DNA of 43,217 bases from Ferrimicrobium sp. (GCF_027364955.1 NZ_DAHXOI010000020.1:1-43217), one strand, 5' to 3'; numbered from the stretch's first letter, positions 1 to 8,844 are shown. Numbers and translations: made by a program. Notes: generated by a model from the letters alone, not told the origin.

Positions 1-240
1 CACCTCCAGACAGCTGAACGGCTTCCCGATTCCTGGTCGATTTTGGTCCCAGATTACCGCTTATTTCCGAAGATCCGGATTACTCCCGACGTTGAAGGGA
101 GGCGTGGTGTGATCGACCATCGACCAGAACGAGGCATACGAGTTTGGGGCGGGCGTCATTGGAGTCGCTTAGAAGCGACCGACCATCGCTGGAGTCGTAT
201 ATGCATCAGTGTGGCGCCTCCTTGGTGGTTCGGGCTGTGA
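1..240 (+). other. Open frame at window edge, possible 3' end of an upstream gene
   Basis: One plus-strand frame is open from the first base to a TGA at 238-240, 79 codons. The product would be rich in Arg and Trp and matches no family I recognise. The frame may be the C-terminus of a gene that starts outside the window, or a chance opening in GC-rich DNA. A short perfect inverted repeat lies inside it (GTCGCTT at 164-170, AAGCGAC at 173-179). Bases 241-294, up to the pheA ribosome binding site, hold nothing else I can name. Confidence 0.15.
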
Positions 241-310
241 GTGTTGGTGGTGGGAGCGTTGTCGTCCTAGGCTTGACCGAAGGAGATGGGTGTGAAGGAG
301 GATTTTGTTG

Positions 311-1222
311 GTGGTGAACCATGAACGGCCGATGATCTGTTTCGCAGGACCGCTTGGCAGCTCTGATCATCGCGTCATTGAGCTCTTTGGCTTTACCGAT
401 TTTGATCCGCTCCCGATGCCCTCAGTGGAGCAGGTTATCTTTACGGTATCCACCACACCAGGCCTCCTCGGGGTGCTTCCAATTGAGAATTCAACTGAGG
501 GTGAACTAACGCTTACCCTCGATCGACTGATCTTTGATGCTGAAGATGCGTTTATCATTGGCGAGGCTGTTCTTGCCGAGGAGATCTGGGGATTCTCTCT
601 CAATGGGGAAGCATCGGTTCATACAGTGATCTCTCACTCAATGATCCTTGATCTCTGTGCTGATTTCATCCGTCATCGTGGCTTGCATGTCCGGCATGCA
701 GTCTCCACGAAGGCCGCCTGTGATGAAGTAGTGAGCGCCCGAGACCCTGGATTGATGGCGCTCGCGCCGCCGAGTGTCGGTGCACAGGCAGGACTCAATG
801 CCGTTGCAACTGAGGTGGCGCAGGTGAGTGAATTGCGGACCCGTTACGCCTTGGTGGCGAACGCCTTACCTACTCCAACAGGCGCCGATCGGACGATGCT
901 CGCGATCGTTCCCCGCTTCGATGCTGTTGGCGCGCTGAGTGAGATCGCCAATCACTTTAAGAACCATGATGTCAATATGTCATCAATCCTGTCGCGCCCG
1001 CTGGCAGGTGAGCGCGATGTCCATTGCTTTGTCGTTGTGGCTGATGGACATGCCAACGTGGAACCGGTGCGATCTTTGCTGCGTTCCCTCCTGCGGGCTG
1101 GTCATCAAGTCAAGCTGATGGGCTGCTATCCGCGTTGGACAGCTAAAGAGGTCGTCACTCCTTCGACTCAGCTTCCTCGCGGAGTACTCTCCTATGAAGA
1201 GGCTTCCGGTCCGGAGGCGTAG
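311..1222 (+). CDS. pheA: Prephenate dehydratase
   Basis: Converts prephenate to phenylpyruvate with loss of water and CO2, the committed step to phenylalanine, in the cytoplasm. The N-terminal periplasmic-binding-like catalytic part carries PIENSTEG near residues 57-64 and a TRY triplet near residue 178 in place of the usual TRF catalytic motif. An ACT domain follows (about 195-270) with LSRP matching the ESRP phenylalanine-binding motif, so feedback inhibition by phenylalanine is expected. There is no chorismate mutase domain, as in the monofunctional actinobacterial enzymes. Four alternative starts lie in a row: TTG 305, TTG 308, GTG 311 and GTG 314. The strong AAGGAGG at 295-301 best fits GTG 311 (9-nt spacing) or TTG 308 (6 nt). 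The product is about 303 aa. tyrA follows ten bases downstream. Confidence 0.95.
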   Translation: MVNHERPMICFAGPLGSSDHRVIELFGFTDFDPLPMPSVEQVIFTVSTTPGLLGVLPIENSTEGELTLTLDRLIFDAEDAFIIGEAVLAEEIWGFSLNGEASVHTVISHSMILDLCADFIRHRGLHVRHAVSTKAACDEVVSARDPGLMALAPPSVGAQAGLNAVATEVAQVSELRTRYALVANALPTPTGADRTMLAIVPRFDAVGALSEIANHFKNHDVNMSSILSRPLAGERDVHCFVVVADGHANVEPVRSLLRSLLRAGHQVKLMGCYPRWTAKEVVTPSTQLPRGVLSYEEASGPEA

Positions 1223-1232
1223 GAACGCGCAC

Positions 1233-2252
1233 ATGAGGATTGGTAAAGCGGCGGTTGCACCGGTAGGCATCGTTGGGCTAGGCCATATGGGCGCATCGCT
1301 CGCTGGAGCACTCGTGCGCCATGTTGGTGTGGTTGGCTACGATCTGAATCCGGCGTCGATGGATAGCGTTGAGCAACGGTTTGGGGTCACGATGGCCGAG
1401 TCCCTCGGTGATCTTGTTCGGCGGAGTCAGTTGATTGTACTTGCCGTTCCGACGCCGTTGATCGAAGAGATGCTCGATCAGCTCGACAGCGCGGCTATCT
1501 CGCTCGGCGTCCACCCGATCGTCTGTGACATCGCTTCAGTAAAGAGCGGATTAATGGGAAATGCGGGCCCTTCGTCGTCGTTGCGCTACGTGAGTTTGCA
1601 TCCGATGGCGGGTAGAGAGGGGAATGGGGCCGAGAGCGCAGACCCCACGATTTTTACTGATGCCAACTGGGCAGTCGTGCTCTCCGGCCAAGAGGAACCT
1701 GAGGCGTTGGCTGGGGCATTGATGGTTCCGCTGGTGCTGGGCAACGGGGTCCTACCGATCGCTTTGGCGGAGCACGACCGTGCCATCGCGACGGTCTCGA
1801 CGTTGCCCCATGTCACTGCGGTTGCGTTGGGGCGCCTTGTCGGCCAGGCGCCAGACCGTCCATTGTTGCGAAGGCTGGCAGCCGGTTCGATACGAGATGG
1901 CGTACGTGTGGCTCGTACCGATCCCATGCGGATTGTAGAGATGTTTTACCCAAACCGTGCGCAGTTAGCCGGTGCCATTGATGCTCTTGTCCGAGAATTG
2001 GAGGACTGTCGTGATCACTTGGCTGACGAACAGTGGCTGCTCGCATGGACGCGTGCGGGCCATGAAGGGGCGCGTTCTCTCGATGGCGTCAGCGCGAGGA
2101 GATTCGTCCTCCATGTGTCGAGGGCGAAGCTTGTGAGTGAACTCGTTCGCCTTGGAGCGTCCGGCTCCATGCTAGTGGAGCTCAACGCTGACGAGGGCGG
2201 GTTTGCCCTTGGGTTAGTCGACGTTCAGTCGAGTAGAGATTCGACGCCGTAG
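1233..2252 (+). CDS. tyrA: Prephenate dehydrogenase
   Basis: Oxidatively decarboxylates prephenate to 4-hydroxyphenylpyruvate for tyrosine synthesis. The N-terminus has a dinucleotide-binding GLGHMG (residues 15-20). HPMAG with His123 matches the conserved catalytic motif of TyrA, and a helical dimerisation domain follows. The frame is open further upstream to 1194, but that start would lie inside pheA. ATG 1233 is preceded by AGGA at 1221-1224 and gives a 339-aa protein of normal length. With pheA it forms a two-gene operon that splits prephenate between Phe and Tyr. The last 39 bases overlap the 3' end of the convergent EAL gene. Confidence 0.93.
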   Translation: MRIGKAAVAPVGIVGLGHMGASLAGALVRHVGVVGYDLNPASMDSVEQRFGVTMAESLGDLVRRSQLIVLAVPTPLIEEMLDQLDSAAISLGVHPIVCDIASVKSGLMGNAGPSSSLRYVSLHPMAGREGNGAESADPTIFTDANWAVVLSGQEEPEALAGALMVPLVLGNGVLPIALAEHDRAIATVSTLPHVTAVALGRLVGQAPDRPLLRRLAAGSIRDGVRVARTDPMRIVEMFYPNRAQLAGAIDALVRELEDCRDHLADEQWLLAWTRAGHEGARSLDGVSARRFVLHVSRAKLVSELVRLGASGSMLVELNADEGGFALGLVDVQSSRDSTP

Positions 2253-4160
2253 TTCGAGCCCTAGCCGACAAAATTCCTTTACCGTCGCGCTATCGTTGGC
2301 ACTGAGTACCTGTTGGGCCAGTTCATGTTGGGCCTCATGGAGCGCGATGAGATCGGGATCTCCCAGATTGCTGACAACTTGGCACGGTGTCTCTGACAAG
2401 AGCCCTTCGTGCCCGCTGGCAGCGAGCGAGAGTACTGCACGCTCCCAGCGGAAGCCTTGTACCGCTGCGACGACAGCGGAGTACGATTGCGTAGTGGAAA
2501 TGGGGAGTGGATCAGGAAGAGCGAGCACCCCGGCGATCGGCAACGGACGGCTCAACGCATAACCCTGACCGAATTGCGCCCCGAGAGCACGGAGCACGGG
2601 AAGCATTCGTGGATCCTCGATACCTTCGACGACGAGTTCGACTTCCATCAGATGGCTCAGATCGATAGCGACGGTCATCAAGGGTAAGCCAACATTGAGT
2701 AGGTCAATGGGCTCCGAGAACGCCCGGTCAAGTTTGATTTCATCAAAGGGAAAGCTCATGATGCGCGACAGGGACGCATACCCCGTTCCAAAGTCGTCAA
2801 GCGCGATGTGGTGCCCTGCGTTCTTCAGGAGGGCGAGCGGGGCATAGGCGAGTGAGACGAGATTCTGGTTCTCGGTGATCTCGATCCTCAGCTGATGAGG
2901 TGAGAGTCCACGTTGACGCCAGATGGCAATGATCGTGCGAGCGTAGTTTTCATCGGAGATGAGGTCGGGCTCAATATTGATCGCTACTGGCGTCTCGACG
3001 TCGTGCTTTTCGATGTCCTCGGCCACTTGGGTAAGCACGACCTCAAAGAGCCTGCGCCGTTCCTCGCGAACGAGCGTATCAATAAAGTCTTCAGGGCCAA
3101 CGAGACCAGAGGCCACCCGCAGACGTACAAGGGCTTCGTATTGGGTGATCCGTCCAGTGCCGAGATCAACGATCGGCTGATATCGTACCTCGAGATTATC
3201 CCCTCCAACGGAGATGGTAGAGCGCAGGCCAGCCGTCGTGATAGGCTCGTGCTGGGTGTGGTCCGTTGGCATAGTCACTAGGTGGAGGCCAGGTTCCGCG
3301 CCGGTGACGAGGGCCTGCGAGAGCGCCCCTTCCGCAATGCCAAGCAAAAGCATTGGGTCGGCATTCTCCCGCCATGAGATGGCGAGCCCTGCGTACCATG
3401 CTGGAGGATCTTCATCCTCGACGACAGGCCGTATGGAGCCAATCGTGCCCAACTCTCGTTCGATGATCGCAAGTACCTCCTCGCGGTCATGAGCGGCCTC
3501 GATGAGGAGAGCGAAGGTGGTATCGCCAAGGCGAGCAACCGTGTCTGTCGAGCGAGTAACAGAACCGAGTTGTTTTGCTAGCTTCGCCAATAGGCGATCA
3601 CGGTCGCGAGGATCGGATTCGATACTTTTGTCGGTAGAGGTCAGGGCGTAGACGTCGAGGAGGGCGAGCGCTACTTGGGTATGTGAACGCTCTGCTCGTA
3701 GAAGGCTTGCCGTTAGGGCATCGATAAATCCACGCCGATTGATGAGTCCTGTCAAGGCATCATGATGGCTCAGTGCGAGAGCGGATCGCAGTTCAGCTCG
3801 ATGACGTCGGTCCAATGTATCGATTGCCCTTGCTTGAAGTCGTTGGCGTTGTTGGGTGACCATGTCAAGGGGGAGGTCTCGTCGATGCCTTGCGATCGTC
3901 ATTGCTAGCACCTCGATGACAGTTAGCGTCATGGACGGGGGGTAGCCCAACCGCTGGAGCGTGATGGCGGTGAGTTCCGCACTCTTACGGCTTGCGCTGG
4001 GGTCCATCAGTGTTGGTGCCAGAGCGAACATCAACGGTGCCAGCACATCAGCGGTGAGCAGCCGCTCCTGATCGTCGAGACTGCTGAGTATCTCCGCGAG
4101 CATCTCTTCAACAATTGCCGGATCACTCAACCACAGCTCAGTTGGATAGGCATGATACAT
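2214..4160 (-). CDS. c-di-GMP phosphodiesterase with degenerate GGDEF domain and EAL domain
   Basis: A 648-aa soluble protein. Residues 1-130 are helical and unassigned. A GGDEF domain begins at DALTGLINRRGF (about 134-145), but the active-site motif reads GDTTF at 212-216, so cyclase activity is unlikely; such domains often act as regulatory GTP sensors. The EAL domain (about 322-560) keeps EAL at 342-344, the glutamate of EITE near 430, DDFGTGY at 455-461, the KLD lysine near 476 and VEGIE near 511-515. It therefore looks competent to hydrolyse c-di-GMP to pGpG. No membrane segment is visible. The gene is monocistronic and diverges from the acyl-CoA ligase gene. Its 5' region contains a strong hairpin (separate entry). 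Confidence 0.9.
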   Translation of the reverse strand: MYHAYPTELWLSDPAIVEEMLAEILSSLDDQERLLTADVLAPLMFALAPTLMDPSASRKSAELTAITLQRLGYPPSMTLTVIEVLAMTIARHRRDLPLDMVTQQRQRLQARAIDTLDRRHRAELRSALALSHHDALTGLINRRGFIDALTASLLRAERSHTQVALALLDVYALTSTDKSIESDPRDRDRLLAKLAKQLGSVTRSTDTVARLGDTTFALLIEAAHDREEVLAIIERELGTIGSIRPVVEDEDPPAWYAGLAISWRENADPMLLLGIAEGALSQALVTGAEPGLHLVTMPTDHTQHEPITTAGLRSTISVGGDNLEVRYQPIVDLGTGRITQYEALVRLRVASGLVGPEDFIDTLVREERRRLFEVVLTQVAEDIEKHDVETPVAINIEPDLISDENYARTIIAIWRQRGLSPHQLRIEITENQNLVSLAYAPLALLKNAGHHIALDDFGTGYASLSRIMSFPFDEIKLDRAFSEPIDLLNVGLPLMTVAIDLSHLMEVELVVEGIEDPRMLPVLRALGAQFGQGYALSRPLPIAGVLALPDPLPISTTQSYSAVVAAVQGFRWERAVLSLAASGHEGLLSETPCQVVSNLGDPDLIALHEAQHELAQQVLSANDSATVKEFCRLGLELRRRISTRLNVD

Positions 4161-4203
4161 GACGTCTCTCGATCCTTCGTAAGTGATCCCTAGGCCAAGG
4201 GTC

Positions 4204-4241
4204 GGCTTGGCGATCCTCGCCGAGCCTATCTACCTGTTTTT
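4204..4241 (+). other. Stem-loop with following T-run in divergent intergenic region
   Basis: The arms at 4204-4213 and 4217-4226 form a 10-bp stem (one G-T wobble) with a 3-nt loop. A TTTTT run lies at 4237-4241, 10 nt beyond. On the plus strand this is terminator-like, but the nearest upstream gene runs the other way. On the minus strand it would sit about 45 nt before the EAL-gene start and could be a leader hairpin. The rest of 4161-4408 holds a TAGGCT box at 4376-4381 that could serve as the -10 of the acyl-CoA ligase operon. Confidence 0.4.
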
Positions 4242-4408
4242 GCTAACCTTGGTTGGCCACACTCATTCTACTTGAGGATGAGGGAGCTCGTAGGAGTTGG
4301 CTGATGTTTTGTATTGTGGTAGCGCGATCAAATAGCGGGGTGCTGAGATGCCTGGTAGCCATGGTGGAACTTTGGTAGGCTACAGTTCGAACGGCGAAAG
4401 GGAAGATC

Positions 4409-6076
4409 ATGGAATCGACAATGCAACAGGGTGCGCTGACGGTGGCAGGCATACTTCGCTATGGGTCGCAGGCTTTTCCGGATGCAGAGGTGATCACCTA
4501 CGATGGTACCAATGGCGTCCGCGCTCGCTTCGTGGAGGTAGCTGAGCGAGCAGCACGACTCGCCAACGCGCTGACTGCGATCGGGATCAGTCCTTCAGAT
4601 AGGGTAGGAACGTTCTGTTTTAATCATCAACAGCACCTTGAGGCGTACCTCGGTATTCCTGCTATGGGGGCCGTCATCCATACCCTCAACCTCAGACTCG
4701 CACCTGATCAACTCGGATTTGTCATCGATGATGCGGGTGATCGTGCCATCATCGCTGATGGAATGATGTTGCCACAGTTGGCACAGGTACTCGATGCCTG
4801 CCCCAGCGTGGAGACAGTCATTGTGGTAGGATCGACTGCCGATGCGGCCATCAAGGAGCAGATAGCCAAGCGGTGCAAGGTACTAGATTACGAAGAGTTT
4901 CTGCGCGATGCGGCACCGGTGGTGGAGTGGCCCGACGTCGTAGAGACCGATGCCGCGATGATCTGTTATAGCTCAGGGACCACCGGTAATCCAAAGGGCG
5001 TGGTATATTCGCATCGTTCCACCTACCTGCACGCCATCAGTGCGCTACCTCTTTATAGCCAACGGAGCTGGAATATCGTGGAGTCGAAGGGTGATGTGGC
5101 ACTCATCGTGGTTCCGATGTTTCACGCGGCAGCGTGGGGAGCGCCCTACGCCTGCTGGTTCACCGGTTCGACCATGATTATGCCTGGACGTTTCCTGCAG
5201 GCAGAACCGCTCGCGACCATGATCGAGCGCTTTCATCCGACGCTCTCCTCAGGGGTCCCAACGATCTGGAATGATCTGTTGCACTATCTCGAGTCACATC
5301 CAACCGATGTCTCGAGTTTGCGGATGTTGACCTCCGGAGGATCGGCAACGCCTCGATCACTGATCGAGGCCTACCTCGAGCGCTACAACATTCCTATGGT
5401 CTCAGGGTGGGGCATGACGGAGACTTCACCGGTGTGCACCCTGGCCATTCCACCCTCGGGGACCCCTCGTGAGCGCCTTGTTGACTACCTTGCAACAGCG
5501 GGGAAGGTTGTTCCTGGTGTCGAGTTACGTATTATGGACGATCAACAGCAGGTCCAACCCTGGGATGGCACGGCACTCGGGGAGATCGAGGTGCGTGGTC
5601 CGTGGATTACCGCAGGTTACTTGGGGGGTCAAGGAGTTGAGAACTTCGATGACGGGTGGCTGCGAACGGGAGATATTGCCACGGTCGATAGGGAGGGGTA
5701 TGTGAGGATTGTAGATCGCACCAAGGATGTGATCAAATCCGGTGGGGAGTGGATCTCCTCCATTGAGCTCGAGAATGCCATCATGGCCCACCCGAAGGTG
5801 GCAGAGGCGGCCGTGATCGCCGTCCCCGACGATCGCTGGTTTGAGCGCCCGCTCGCTTTTGTGGTGGTAAAACCGGGAGAGGATCTCGAGGTCGAGGAGC
5901 TCCGTGATTTTCTCGCCACCCGAGTCGTCAAATGGTGGTTGCCAGAGCGGTTTTCCTTTGTTGAGGCCATTCCGCGCACGTCGGTGGGTAAGTTCCACAA
6001 GAAGGTGTTGCGAGAGGGATACCAAGCAGGTAACTACGCGATCCATGAGGTGAAGCGAACCCAAGGTGAGGAGTAG
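4409..6076 (+). CDS. Long/medium-chain acyl-CoA synthetase (AMP-forming)
   Basis: Activates a fatty acid to its CoA thioester via an acyl-adenylate. The 555-aa protein shows the ANL-superfamily motifs in order: the P-loop YSSGTTGNPKG at 187-197, GWGMTETSP at about 333-341, DGWLRTGD near 415, the hinge DRTKDVIKSGGEWIS near 435-449, and the catalytic PRTSVGK with Lys528. The pattern is that of FadD-type ligases acting on medium or long chains; exact chain length cannot be read from sequence. ATG 4409 follows an AAAGGGA stretch. It is the first gene of a three-gene operon: the next start is five bases after its stop. Confidence 0.9.
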   Translation: MESTMQQGALTVAGILRYGSQAFPDAEVITYDGTNGVRARFVEVAERAARLANALTAIGISPSDRVGTFCFNHQQHLEAYLGIPAMGAVIHTLNLRLAPDQLGFVIDDAGDRAIIADGMMLPQLAQVLDACPSVETVIVVGSTADAAIKEQIAKRCKVLDYEEFLRDAAPVVEWPDVVETDAAMICYSSGTTGNPKGVVYSHRSTYLHAISALPLYSQRSWNIVESKGDVALIVVPMFHAAAWGAPYACWFTGSTMIMPGRFLQAEPLATMIERFHPTLSSGVPTIWNDLLHYLESHPTDVSSLRMLTSGGSATPRSLIEAYLERYNIPMVSGWGMTETSPVCTLAIPPSGTPRERLVDYLATAGKVVPGVELRIMDDQQQVQPWDGTALGEIEVRGPWITAGYLGGQGVENFDDGWLRTGDIATVDREGYVRIVDRTKDVIKSGGEWISSIELENAIMAHPKVAEAAVIAVPDDRWFERPLAFVVVKPGEDLEVEELRDFLATRVVKWWLPERFSFVEAIPRTSVGKFHKKVLREGYQAGNYAIHEVKRTQGEE

Positions 6077-6081
6077 TAGTC

Positions 6082-6306
6082 ATGACAGATTCCGATGAGC
6101 GCCGCGAGCGTATGTTGGAGGGCCTCGAGGATCTGTTATCCCAGCTTGATGATGTGAGCTTCTCGCAGTTGTTGAGTTACCGACGTCTTGACCCTGTCAA
6201 AGTTAAACAGGTGCAACAGGAACTCGCCAAGGTTCGGCGTTCGTTATTGAAGGCACAACAGATCCTGCGTCAGCTGGACTTAACGATTGAGGAGATGGAT
6301 CAATGA
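6082..6306 (+). CDS. Small helical protein between two CoA ligases, unknown function
   Basis: A 74-aa, highly charged, Leu/Gln-rich protein with no Cys, no signal peptide and no membrane segment. Residues from about 28 to 68 have the heptad-like hydrophobic spacing of a coiled coil. I do not recognise the family. It follows the acyl-CoA ligase by five bases, with GGTGAGGAG just upstream of the start. Its TGA overlaps the ATG of acetoacetyl-CoA synthetase in an ATGA at 6303-6306, so it is clearly translated with the ligases. A role as an adaptor or regulator of one of them is only a guess from position. Confidence 0.75.
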   Translation: MTDSDERRERMLEGLEDLLSQLDDVSFSQLLSYRRLDPVKVKQVQQELAKVRRSLLKAQQILRQLDLTIEEMDQ

Positions 6307-8252
6307 CCGAGGTGGGCGACATCCTCTGGGAGCCTACGGATGGAGGCCTGTCAGGCCCCCTTGGTGCCTACTTGCGGGCAGAGGGGCACGGATTAGGGGT
6401 CACTTCGACGGCCTATGATGACCTCTATCAGGCGAGCATCACCAAGATTGGGCCCTTCTGGCGTTCGATCGCGCGTTTTTGTCGTCTCGCCGGTGATCTG
6501 GGCGAGCGCGAGCTGATAGGAACTCTTCCCGATGCCGTCTTTTTCCCAGACGGCTTTGTCAACTATGCACAAGAGGCCTACCTCCGCTTCCGGGATCCGG
6601 CGTGCATCATTAGAGCCGACGAGTCGGGATTGCTCGAACGGATTGAGGCACACGAATTCTGGCGAGCGGTCGCGCAGTTGGCGGCGTCGCTCCGAACGGC
6701 CGGTGTGGAGGTGGGGGACCGGGTAGCGGGTTATCTCCCCAATATCTATGAGGCAGTGGTGGGACTCTTTGCGACGGCGAGTATCGGTGCTATTTGGTCC
6801 TGTACATCGCCCGACTTTGGCGTCGGCGCGGTCGTTGATCGTTTTCGTCAGATTGAGCCAAAGGTTGTCTTGGCAGTGACTGAGTATCGTTACGGCGGTC
6901 GTCTCATCGATCGCAGCACGACGCTACGGGCGATCCTTGATGAACTACCGAGCGTCGGTACCGTTATCGTGGCTGGATCCTCGGCTGGCATGACGTCGGG
7001 GCCGTGGAGACTGGTCTCTTTTGATGAGGCGATCGAGGGCCAGCAGCCGCTTACCTTTGCGCGGGTTCCTTTCAACCACCCGTTATGGGTTCTTTACTCG
7101 TCGGGAACGACGGGTGTCCCGAAGGCAATCATTCACTCGCATGGTGGGATCGTCCTTGAGCACAAGAAGGTCCTTGAGATCCAGAACGGAATCACTGACG
7201 GTAGCACCTTCTTTTGGTTCTCCTCCACGGGTTGGATGATGTGGAATTTCTTGATGGGTGGTCTCTTGGTCGGTGCATCCATCGTGCTCTACGATGGTTC
7301 ACCAGGCTACCCCGATCTCGGTCAGCTTTGGCGCCTGATTGATCGGGCAGGTATCGATTTCTTCGGTGTCTCTGCTCCCTTTCTTCGCAGCTCACAGGTT
7401 GGCGAGGTAGACCCACGGTTGCTCATTCGTGGTACGTCGTTACGAGCTATTGGTTCGACCGGGGCACCACTTACTATTGATGGATTTGATTGGGTGTATG
7501 AACATGTTCCAGGTTCAGTCCAGCTCATCTCGGCCTCTGGTGGCACCGACGTCTGTACTGCCTTTCTCGGCAGTTCTCCGATGCATCCGACGAGAGCAGG
7601 CTTGATCGCGGCCCGAGCGCTCGGCGTAGCCGTCGCTGCCTTTGGGGAGTCAGGGACACCGGTGGTGGGACAGATGGGCGAACTGGTGATCACCGAGCCC
7701 ATGCCTTCGATGCCGATCGGGTTCTGGAACGATGAGGATCGGAGTCGCTATCATGATGCGTATTTTGCGCAATTTCCGGGTGTCTGGAGGCATGGCGACT
7801 GGGTTACGTTCTACCCAGATGGTTCCAGCATCATCTACGGCCGCTCCGATTCAACACTGAATCGTGGTGGTGTTCGTATGGGCACCGCTGAGTTCTACCG
7901 GGTGGTGGAGGCGATACACGGGGTGCGTGAATCCCTCGTCATCGATACGTCGGCTCTTGATCGAACTGGTGAACTCATACTCTTTCTTGTTCTTACTCCG
8001 AAGGCCACCGAAGATGATGTACGCCAGAGAGTTCGTACTGCCCTGCGAGAACAGCTTTCACCCCGGCATGTCCCCGATCGTATCTTCATCGTCTCGGACA
8101 TCCCGAAGACCCTGAATGGGAAGAAGTTAGAGGTCCCGATACGGCGCCTCTTTCTTGGAGCGAAGCTCGCAGAGGTTGCGTCAAGTGATTCCGTGGCCAA
8201 TCCACAGGTTCTTGGTGAGTTCGAAGCGCTTGCCCGTTTACCAAGTTCGTGA
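6303..8252 (+). CDS. aacS: Acetoacetyl-CoA synthetase
   Basis: Activates acetoacetate to acetoacetyl-CoA with ATP, letting ketone bodies or poly-hydroxybutyrate breakdown products re-enter CoA metabolism. At 649 aa it has the normal length for AacS. It carries the N-terminal WRSIARF-type ACAS region, SIGAIWSCTSPDFG, the P-loop YSSGTTGVPKA starting at Tyr265, SSTGWMMWN, and the C-terminal KTLNGKKLEVP with the catalytic lysine. It is the last gene of the operon, coupled to the 74-aa gene by ATGA. A stem-loop lies about 19 bases beyond the stop. Confidence 0.92.
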   Translation: MTEVGDILWEPTDGGLSGPLGAYLRAEGHGLGVTSTAYDDLYQASITKIGPFWRSIARFCRLAGDLGERELIGTLPDAVFFPDGFVNYAQEAYLRFRDPACIIRADESGLLERIEAHEFWRAVAQLAASLRTAGVEVGDRVAGYLPNIYEAVVGLFATASIGAIWSCTSPDFGVGAVVDRFRQIEPKVVLAVTEYRYGGRLIDRSTTLRAILDELPSVGTVIVAGSSAGMTSGPWRLVSFDEAIEGQQPLTFARVPFNHPLWVLYSSGTTGVPKAIIHSHGGIVLEHKKVLEIQNGITDGSTFFWFSSTGWMMWNFLMGGLLVGASIVLYDGSPGYPDLGQLWRLIDRAGIDFFGVSAPFLRSSQVGEVDPRLLIRGTSLRAIGSTGAPLTIDGFDWVYEHVPGSVQLISASGGTDVCTAFLGSSPMHPTRAGLIAARALGVAVAAFGESGTPVVGQMGELVITEPMPSMPIGFWNDEDRSRYHDAYFAQFPGVWRHGDWVTFYPDGSSIIYGRSDSTLNRGGVRMGTAEFYRVVEAIHGVRESLVIDTSALDRTGELILFLVLTPKATEDDVRQRVRTALREQLSPRHVPDRIFIVSDIPKTLNGKKLEVPIRRLFLGAKLAEVASSDSVANPQVLGEFEALARLPSS

Positions 8253-8270
8253 CGGTTGCCATGTGTGGAG

Positions 8271-8314
8271 GCCAGCTGTGCCGGGTCTCCAGCTGGCAAG
8301 GCCCTAATATTAGG
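8271..8314 (+). terminator. Stem-loop downstream of aacS plus a 12-bp perfect palindrome
   Basis: GCCAGCTG at 8271-8278 pairs perfectly with CAGCTGGC at 8290-8297 across an 11-nt loop. It lies 18 bases after the aacS stop, so it probably ends or stabilises the operon transcript; no T-run follows. Immediately after it, CCTAATATTAGG at 8303-8314 is a perfect 12-bp palindrome in an otherwise GC-rich stretch. The palindrome could extend the structure or be a protein-binding site. Confidence 0.4.
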
Positions 8315-8461
8315 CCAGCGCTGGCATCCCCGTTCGAGAACATTCCTGTGAAAAGGTCAAGGAAACGAGAGGGTGTTAAGAAGATTCGCGGTGCAGACTG
8401 TACCCCCAACACGCGCTGTGGGCCAAGCGTAGGAGTGGACGTCTCAGGCACGTGGCGCCTA

Positions 8462-8577
8462 TGGTCTCTGCAGTTTCGACCATAGTGGTCCGGAGTTTCG
8501 CGAACTTCTGGTCCAAAGATGCACAAATCTCTGGTCCAGAGTTGTGCGAACCGTTGGTCCAGAGATGTAAGAACAGT
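8462..8577. repeat. Tandem 23-bp repeats, candidate insertion-sequence end
   Basis: TGGTCC or TGGTCT starts at 8462, 8486, 8509, 8532 and 8555. The last four are exactly 23 bp apart and share a second block resembling GTGCGAAC; the first is a degenerate copy one base longer. IS21-family elements carry multiple internally repeated sites of about this length at their ends, some beginning with TGGTCC. I therefore read this as a remnant terminus of such an element. No transposase gene, terminal inverted repeat partner or target duplication is visible in 8253-8844, which otherwise holds no credible gene. Confidence 0.5.
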
Positions 8578-8844
8578 GAACGTTGCTTCATGTTATCACC
8601 ATACGCTTTGCCCGCCCGGTAAGCCCTTCGGTTCCCTCAAGGAACAGATTTAGAGGACCTTCTGGCCGGTGCACGATCGCTAAAGTAGGCAGTGTCTTCT
8701 GCGGGTAGAGGATGCTTCGCCGTCATTGAGGTGGACTACTCCAGAGGCATTCTTGGGGTTCCGACGAACCGCAAAATTCCCCTTCTCGGCAGGCTCCTTA
8801 CGTCAAGATATCTATGGGCCTTCATCTGGGGAGCTCTAGAGGCT

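Noticed and set aside
5525-6064. 179-codon minus-strand frame inside the acyl-CoA ligase gene
   Set aside because: It is opposite conserved ligase motifs and has no motif of its own.
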